Positions 41,901 to 46,755 of a stretch of 46,755 bases of DNA are shown piece after piece (position 1 is the stretch's first letter; the number at the start of each line of letters is the position of its first letter). Both the position numbers and the translations under genes were made by a program. Source of the DNA: an uncultured Bacteroidales bacterium. GTDB taxonomy: Bacteria; Bacteroidota; Bacteroidia; Bacteroidales; P3. The stretch lies in contig CAJOFL010000018.1 in NCBI GenBank assembly GCA_905233895.1, positions 1 through 46,755 of the forward strand, given 5' to 3'. The notes under the pieces were generated by a model that searched no databases, had not been told where the DNA came from, and saw nothing but the letters and a program-made list of their open reading frames with translations.

Positions 41901-44900
41901 AGCCAGCGTAATCCTGCCGCAACTTCCATCGGCGGGGCCGATAATTGTCAGTTTCTATGCCTATTCGCCCATGCCCGATATGCTGGCCGACAGCGCCATC
42001 CTCATTGGTATCACATCCAATCCCGACTCCGCAGCCAACATGACAGTCCTCTCTGCCCTCCATTTGGATGCTCTTGGCCAGTGGCAATATATCTCGGCCT
42101 ACCTTGGTGAGTCGGTAGCAGGTGGCAAATTCATAGTCATCCGCAGCGGGGCCGACATCTTCCTCGACAACCTCAGTGTGGCCCGTCACGGTATCGGAGA
42201 TGCCTCAGTTAGCGCCACCGGAGTTGTCGACTGGCAGCAATGGCATAGCACTTCGGTGACGCTGGAATACGGTCCAGCTGGATTCTCCCCAGGTAGCGGT
42301 ACCGACACAACGGTAGCCGCACCAACGTTCGCCATCCAGAATATAGCCCCCCGTCAGAGTTACGATATTTACCTTACCCCCGTCGGCAGCGGCTCCACAT
42401 GCCAGAGTGTACAGTTATCACTGGGCAGTTCGATGGCGATACCTTACTGCGAAAATTTCGACCTCACCCCCTCGGGCGGTATGCCTCAGGGCTGGAATAT
42501 CGGCCGTACTCACGGCGGAACACCCTCCATAGGCACTGCCGACGGAGGCAAGAACCTTTATTTGAAAGGCACTGCTACTTCGCGCAGTATGGCGGTACTG
42601 CCAAAGTTGGCTGTCGACAGCCTTGTAGACCTCCAACTGAGTCTCAGCATGAAGAGTTCCAACAGCCAGCGAGCCATGCTGCTGATTGGAGAGGTGTCGG
42701 ATGCCGCCGACCCCAACACCTTCGTGCCGCACGACACGCTTCGCTGCCAAGCCTCCAACCACTGGACAACTATTAGGTCATCTCTAGCGGATTTTTCTGG
42801 CACGGGGCGTATTGCTTTGGCTTGCGTGGCTACCGCACAGACTGCTGAGATTTGGATTGACAGTGTCGCAATCACACATGGTCTCACCCCGTCGATATCT
42901 GTAGTCTCAGCCCGCAGGGTTCAGGTGGTGTCGCCTGAGGGCAGAGCCCCGCTGCTGGAATACGGTCCAGTAGGATTCACTCAAGGCGAAGGAACTATGG
43001 TGCAGATTGTCGGCTCGCCGTTCTTTGTCGATGACCTCTCGCCCGACTCGTCATTTTGGTTCTACAGCCGTACCGATACCGCCACATTGACCTGCCTGGC
43101 TCCCATTGCAGTCACCATGCCCACCGAAGTCGGTCTTCCCTTCTGCCATCCACGCGATACCCTAGAGCAACTGGTGCTCCCTGAGTTCAGCATCGACGAC
43201 TTGAGCCGCCTCCACCTCTATTTCGACCTTTACGGCTCAAGGAGTGTTGCTGTGGGTGTGATGGAGCAGCGCGGCGACTGGAGCAGTTTTACAGCGGTTG
43301 ACACTGTGACCCGTGCATCGGCAATTCATGTTTCCCTCGACGGCTACAGCGGCAACGGCCGCTTTGTAGCTATGGCGGCCATAGGTGGTGGCAACTTTGT
43401 AGTCGACAACTTGCGTGTTACAGAATGCCTGCTGCCTACCGTCACCTTGGAAGACAACGGCACGGTAGTGGTGCGAGGCAACGGAGCAATAGAGTTGGAC
43501 GGCCTCCGTATAGCCATCAGCGACAGCCTGATTCTCGACACCTTGGCCGACACCACCACATATAGTTTCAGAACTCTATGCGACACTGGCGATAATATCT
43601 GCGGAAGCCCCATAACCATCACCACCACCACGACAGTGGAGTTGCCTTATTGTGTCTCGCTAGCCAACGTCCTTCCCTCCGGATGGACCGTCGAGAGCGG
43701 CAGCGCCACCGTCAGCGGTGGAGTCCTCACCCTCGCCGCCGGCACTGTATTGCGACTGCCGGTATTGCCTGTCGGAAGTGCGGTGCTGGAATATGAAGAA
43801 AATGGCAGCGGTGGATGGCGGCGGGTGCAGACCCCGTTGCAGGGGGCAAGCCGTCCAATCCTCATAGCCACCGCTCGACGACGCCTGCGCAATATCAGTG
43901 TTGAGCATTGCGCCCTTCCGTCCGAACTTACGGTATCACAGCCCGGCAACGGTACTATCAGTCTTGGTTGGGATAGCACCTACAGCGATTTCTATATAGG
44001 CTACCGAACCACCGACGACACAACGGTCACTATGGTTCATGCCATGGTGCAGCCGCTGGTGCTTCCTGTCGAGCCCGATACTACATACTTGTTCTACCTC
44101 ATGTGCGACTCGGCTATATTCTCATGCAAGCCACCACAGGAGGTACGTACCCTGGCTACCAGCGTGGCAATTCCATATTGTCAGGACACTGTCGACATCT
44201 ACAACGTCTTGCCTGCAGGATGGCGTATGATTGAAGTGGGAGGCCACACCTACCTCATCCTGCCCCAACCTGCCGTCGACAGCCTGCGGCAGCTTAACAT
44301 AACACTCTATGCACACTCGCTGACATCCTCCGCCTTCCAACTCGAACTCGGCACCATGACCGATGCCGCCAACCACGACTCGTTCGACCCTCTTGCCGCC
44401 TTCACGGTAGGAGCAGTGGCCGAACGATATTTCCATTCATTGTCCGATTATTACGGTTCGGGCCGATTCCTAGCCCTGCGGTTCGCTTCGTCGGCACGGC
44501 TGGCCCTCGACCGTCTGCTTATAGGCTCATGCGCTGCAATGGGAGTCGAGATTACCTCCCACGAGGCTGACCATGTGGTGTTCGAATGGCAGAGCCAAGG
44601 AGCACCGGTGCTTTCGGTTATTTACGGTCCTCAAGGCTTCGCTGCCGATAGCGGAATGGCCATATCCTCCGCCACCTCACCGCTGACTATCGACAGCCTC
44701 TCGCCGCTGACCAACTATGCTTTCTACGTGAGTTACGGCTGCCCTGCTCAGGACAGCGTCTGCCCGCCGGTTACGGTGGTCGACACCTTCCTTACCTTCA
44801 CACCCCAAGGCGTAACAGGATGCATAGACTATACTGACCTCACTGCTTCATACGTCACTTGCAACAGCGGTAGCTATAACAACCCGTCGCTTGTGAGCGG

Positions 44901-46755
44901 TGCCATCGACTACGGATACTTGAGCGCCGCCTCGCGCCATACCGTCCATTACGACACCGCTGAGCGCGACCCGCGTACCGGAGGCTTGTTGCGTACGGTG
45001 CCTGAGGGCGAAGAGTCGTCGGTACGTCTGGGCAACTGGCTCGCCGGCGGAAGCGACGCGCCACAGGCAGAGAGCCTTACATACGCTCTCACTGTTGATT
45101 CCGGCGATATTGACCTGCTCTTGCTCCAGTATGCCGCTGTGCTACAGGATGCCGAGCATGCCCCGGTGCTGCAGCCGCGTTTCCGTCTCGAAATCCTCAA
45201 CACATCGGGAGCCTTAATCGACTCATGCGGCATGGTGGACTTCATCGCCAACGCCAATCTGGGATGGAACCAGGCCGCCGAAGATGTGCTCTGGAAGGAC
45301 TGGACCACCGTAGGCCTCGACCTCACTCCCTATGCGGGCCAGACTATCTTCATTCGTCTCACCACCTACGACTGCGGCGAGGGTTCTCACTTCGGATATG
45401 CCTACTTCACCCTCCGCTGTGCCGCCAAGCGCATGGAGACCGAGGGCTGCAGCGAGGTGCCCAGCAACCGCTTCACCGTGCCTTCGGGATTCAATTACAG
45501 ATGGACTGCCAACGAGAGCGACAGCATCATAAGCACTGACCGCAGTATCCTCGTTCCATCGGACAACAACGTGACCTACTACTGCCACCTCTCATCAATC
45601 GATAATCCTTCGTGCGGCTTCGATATGAGCGCTTTTGCCGGTGCGCGCTACCCACTGGCCTTGTTCGACACGGCACTCAGCGTCAGCGCATGCCAACTCA
45701 CACTGCAGTTGACTGACCGCAGCACCATATCGTTCGACGGGCATAACCCTGTCGGCACCGGAGAGCCCTGCGAGACTATCCGCTGGATTCTCCCTGGCGA
45801 CACGTCGACAGCAGCCCTGCAGTCGCTGGTGTTCACCGACAGCACCACGGTCGACGTCACCCTAGTGGCCGGCATAGCCTCAGACCGTTGTCTCGACACC
45901 GTCACCCAGCGTATCCATATCGCTTGGCCTTGGCCACATGCCGAACTTATCGGCGACAGCACACGCTGTTTCGACGACGACTCCACGGCTGTCACACTCC
46001 TCCATGCAGCCTCAAGCGACTGGGCCGATACCATACGGTTCTTCGCACCGGCGACTGATACCACCATCGCCGCCATAGTGGTCGACACCAACGGCTGTAT
46101 CGACACCCTCCAGCACCCGCTGGTGGTGCATTCCATTTATTACATCGCCGACAGCGATACGGTATGCGCGTCGAACCTCAGTTATTCGTGGCGCGACACG
46201 GCGCTCGCCTTCACCTTTGCCGACAATGCAATGTCGGCCGTTCTCAGCCGCACCTCACAATATGGCTGCGACAGCACTATGACCCTGGCCCTCGGTCTGC
46301 TGCCCTCCTATGACATACACCACCACGACACCACCTGCGACAACCATCCGCTCGCCTTCTTCGACACCACCCTTGTCACTACGGGCGACTACCTCCATAG
46401 CGACACCACCCTGCGCGGATGCGACAGCCTGGTGACAATGCACCTCACCGTCCATCCCACCTACACCGTCACCGACCCACGTGAGGTTTGCGACTCGCTG
46501 CGATGGATTGACGGGTTCCTATACTTGGCCGACACGGCGGGCGCCATCGACACACTGCCCACGATATACGGTTGCGACAGTGTGCTCACCCTCCACCTGG
46601 CTGTCTATCCCTCGTTCCTGTACGTAGAGCGCGACACCTTCTGCTCGGGTACCATATATCCTTTCCGCAGCCATAGCCTCACTGCCGGCGGCTACTATGC
46701 CGATCCCCTCGCCACCGTCCACCAGTGCGACAGCATACTGGCCATCGACCTCATC
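38890..46755 (+). CDS. Giant modular surface protein, N-terminal 2,622 residues (runs off the window)
   Basis: The frame from ATG 38890 is open to the last base. Signal peptide MRLVRFIIMAILLVSPFIAE, then eight to nine repeats of a ~170-250-residue module: a jelly-roll part opening 'LPYCENFD...LPxGW' (starts near residues 269, 492, 711, 961, 1184, 1416, 1585, 1761; like choice-of-anchor J domains), followed by an FN3-like part with 'LEYGPxGFxxGxGT' and 'LxPxTxYDxYL'. Residues 1978-2180 form a different conserved domain ('SVRLGNW', 'LWKDWTTVGLDLTPYAGQ', 'HFGYAYFTLRC'). PKD/Ig-like parts follow, then ~50-residue repeats with 'GCDSxxTLxL' (2458, 2510, 2560, 2612). A T9SS sorting domain is expected beyond the edge. 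Probable adhesin or glycan-binding protein; no enzyme motif seen. Confidence 0.88.
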   Translation, partial: MRLVRFIIMAILLVSPFIAETQTSCDTLSVPMAEDFDSCGTGVDVLPPCWYATRNYDSGLPPHVDDAQHSSGTASLVLYPGTFAGSHYSMVILPPLAVESLDGLRLRFRLMAASTAARIEVGFCADTLRQTRAFTPIDTLHTDQAMRWQDIEIDLSRYLGEGRRIAFRMQRSLQPDGAACWVDDLRVETCGISTLRAEHIGSTSVTLVFDTYGQGIVQVSYADTTIINAISPLTINGLQPQTAYTFTIGCTDGLQHEISVTTMEGAGLVPAYYVPFADGLPAGWRFPAGGAPSVSGGRLRLTPTGGDSCVAVLPLQEAAPMDELSVTMLLAGSGTTELIVGVMDYADEPESFTPVDTLICTATESLRLVSLSTYTGFGGYIALMAKGSGTVSIGELRVARCLLDNLRLYNLTESEATIAWDTLTLSAGVQLEYGSEGFVPGQGTLIIPDANPFVLANLAPATTYDVYLWPTCGDSICMRDKLQMTTFAHSVLPPYCIDFEETSTLPQGWVGQGAAQSANSYSGDRALALSSGGRATMPLLGAAAPDTILLEFYATGTGTLNVGTAADAYSPSTVQATLNASGWQHHSVMLTSASARCITIEATGTWTIDALTLHTATVTTASISNVGQNIATIRWQTLGTDSVRMEYSQVTAEGTDFAEGSGTSLVAADSITLTNLLSGSHYTVHLWPTGDSAGCFPTVLHFRTLADSVALPYCENLEGITTSGYPDLWRRRSTYGEYPIVSTERNNTGSRSLHFAATATEHTTAILPDVTGCNTHQTLAFWTNVTSGSQGAMLIVGRMADIDNDATFVGTDTIYFTVTEQWRHHEFNLVPTIGHLALRLVGGSSETHLFVDDLCLDACAARNVRLGSVQQNTATLTWTGEGVSGVVAYITGAITRTDTFYTSPALIEGLSENQTYRISIEALCDCGGTGVAYSPGGTTNGSTSGKRVYFVLNTLPSSISLPICNAFESLSTGSYPSGWRRRGTVAVSDLNFYRGGHSLAIDSGASVILPQLPSAGPIIVSFYAYSPMPDMLADSAILIGITSNPDSAANMTVLSALHLDALGQWQYISAYLGESVAGGKFIVIRSGADIFLDNLSVARHGIGDASVSATGVVDWQQWHSTSVTLEYGPAGFSPGSGTDTTVAAPTFAIQNIAPRQSYDIYLTPVGSGSTCQSVQLSLGSSMAIPYCENFDLTPSGGMPQGWNIGRTHGGTPSIGTADGGKNLYLKGTATSRSMAVLPKLAVDSLVDLQLSLSMKSSNSQRAMLLIGEVSDAADPNTFVPHDTLRCQASNHWTTIRSSLADFSGTGRIALACVATAQTAEIWIDSVAITHGLTPSISVVSARRVQVVSPEGRAPLLEYGPVGFTQGEGTMVQIVGSPFFVDDLSPDSSFWFYSRTDTATLTCLAPIAVTMPTEVGLPFCHPRDTLEQLVLPEFSIDDLSRLHLYFDLYGSRSVAVGVMEQRGDWSSFTAVDTVTRASAIHVSLDGYSGNGRFVAMAAIGGGNFVVDNLRVTECLLPTVTLEDNGTVVVRGNGAIELDGLRIAISDSLILDTLADTTTYSFRTLCDTGDNICGSPITITTTTTVELPYCVSLANVLPSGWTVESGSATVSGGVLTLAAGTVLRLPVLPVGSAVLEYEENGSGGWRRVQTPLQGASRPILIATARRRLRNISVEHCALPSELTVSQPGNGTISLGWDSTYSDFYIGYRTTDDTTVTMVHAMVQPLVLPVEPDTTYLFYLMCDSAIFSCKPPQEVRTLATSVAIPYCQDTVDIYNVLPAGWRMIEVGGHTYLILPQPAVDSLRQLNITLYAHSLTSSAFQLELGTMTDAANHDSFDPLAAFTVGAVAERYFHSLSDYYGSGRFLALRFASSARLALDRLLIGSCAAMGVEITSHEADHVVFEWQSQGAPVLSVIYGPQGFAADSGMAISSATSPLTIDSLSPLTNYAFYVSYGCPAQDSVCPPVTVVDTFLTFTPQGVTGCIDYTDLTASYVTCNSGSYNNPSLVSGAIDYGYLSAASRHTVHYDTAERDPRTGGLLRTVPEGEESSVRLGNWLAGGSDAPQAESLTYALTVDSGDIDLLLLQYAAVLQDAEHAPVLQPRFRLEILNTSGALIDSCGMVDFIANANLGWNQAAEDVLWKDWTTVGLDLTPYAGQTIFIRLTTYDCGEGSHFGYAYFTLRCAAKRMETEGCSEVPSNRFTVPSGFNYRWTANESDSIISTDRSILVPSDNNVTYYCHLSSIDNPSCGFDMSAFAGARYPLALFDTALSVSACQLTLQLTDRSTISFDGHNPVGTGEPCETIRWILPGDTSTAALQSLVFTDSTTVDVTLVAGIASDRCLDTVTQRIHIAWPWPHAELIGDSTRCFDDDSTAVTLLHAASSDWADTIRFFAPATDTTIAAIVVDTNGCIDTLQHPLVVHSIYYIADSDTVCASNLSYSWRDTALAFTFADNAMSAVLSRTSQYGCDSTMTLALGLLPSYDIHHHDTTCDNHPLAFFDTTLVTTGDYLHSDTTLRGCDSLVTMHLTVHPTYTVTDPREVCDSLRWIDGFLYLADTAGAIDTLPTIYGCDSVLTLHLAVYPSFLYVERDTFCSGTIYPFRSHSLTAGGYYADPLATVHQCDSILAIDLI

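Overview
The window looks like a gut-type Bacteroidales chromosome (phylum Bacteroidota). The evidence is Bacteroidota-type -7 boxes (TAnnTTTG) ahead of several genes, starts that mostly lack Shine-Dalgarno sequences, type IX secretion system (T9SS) C-terminal domains, DUF4290 next to murA, a Bacteroides-like tryptophanase, and a tmRNA tag ending in NNYALAA. Codon choice is strongly GC-ending, while intergenic DNA is AT-rich. The family cannot be fixed from the sequence alone. The first ~300 bases do not fit: a URO-D-like fragment is joined in frame to the tail of coaX, most simply an assembly chimera at the contig edge.

Layout. 0.3-9.3 kb is a plus-strand envelope operon: coaX tail, outer-membrane barrel protein, TPR protein, lptC, lpxD, two SGNH-hydrolase-like exported proteins and an MBOAT O-acyltransferase, with several ATGA overlaps. 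9.3-12.2 kb holds an intergenic repeat, the oxaloacetate decarboxylase alpha subunit with its biotinyl-like domain split off by a frameshift, a 42-residue lipoprotein and a lone rnfA. trpS follows on the minus strand. 13.4-22.0 kb is a plus-strand run: small exported protein, DUF4290, murA, PHP phosphatase, purB, ABC exporter, T9SS type B protein, nadK. 22.0-25.8 kb is a minus-strand operon (EamA transporter, purN, glycosyltransferase, OmpA-family protein) divergent from purD. 27.2-31.9 kb is minus-strand: tRNA-Asp, tmRNA, dut, namZ, a Bro-N protein, a Cys-motif protein, an exported nitroreductase and an Ig-like membrane protein. 32.3-37.0 kb is pcrA/uvrD, a secreted CotH-kinase protein and dtd. 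tnaA has a ~200-nt leader. From 38.9 kb to the right edge one reading frame (2,622 codons, no stop) encodes the N-terminal part of a giant modular surface protein.

How it fits together. Most genes serve cell-envelope building and remodelling (lipid A, LPS export, O-acylation, peptidoglycan precursor, muramidase) or purine/pyrimidine and NAD housekeeping. Four predicted T9SS cargo or surface proteins are scattered among them. The most unusual points are the giant repeat protein, whose start codon lies in a perfect 16-bp hairpin directly after tnaA; the tnaA leader with a small ORF and competing hairpins; a ~140-bp intergenic repeat carrying 11-bp units in two inverted copies; and the split, lysine-less biotinyl-like domain of OadA. 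No rRNA, CRISPR array, insertion sequence or integrase was seen.
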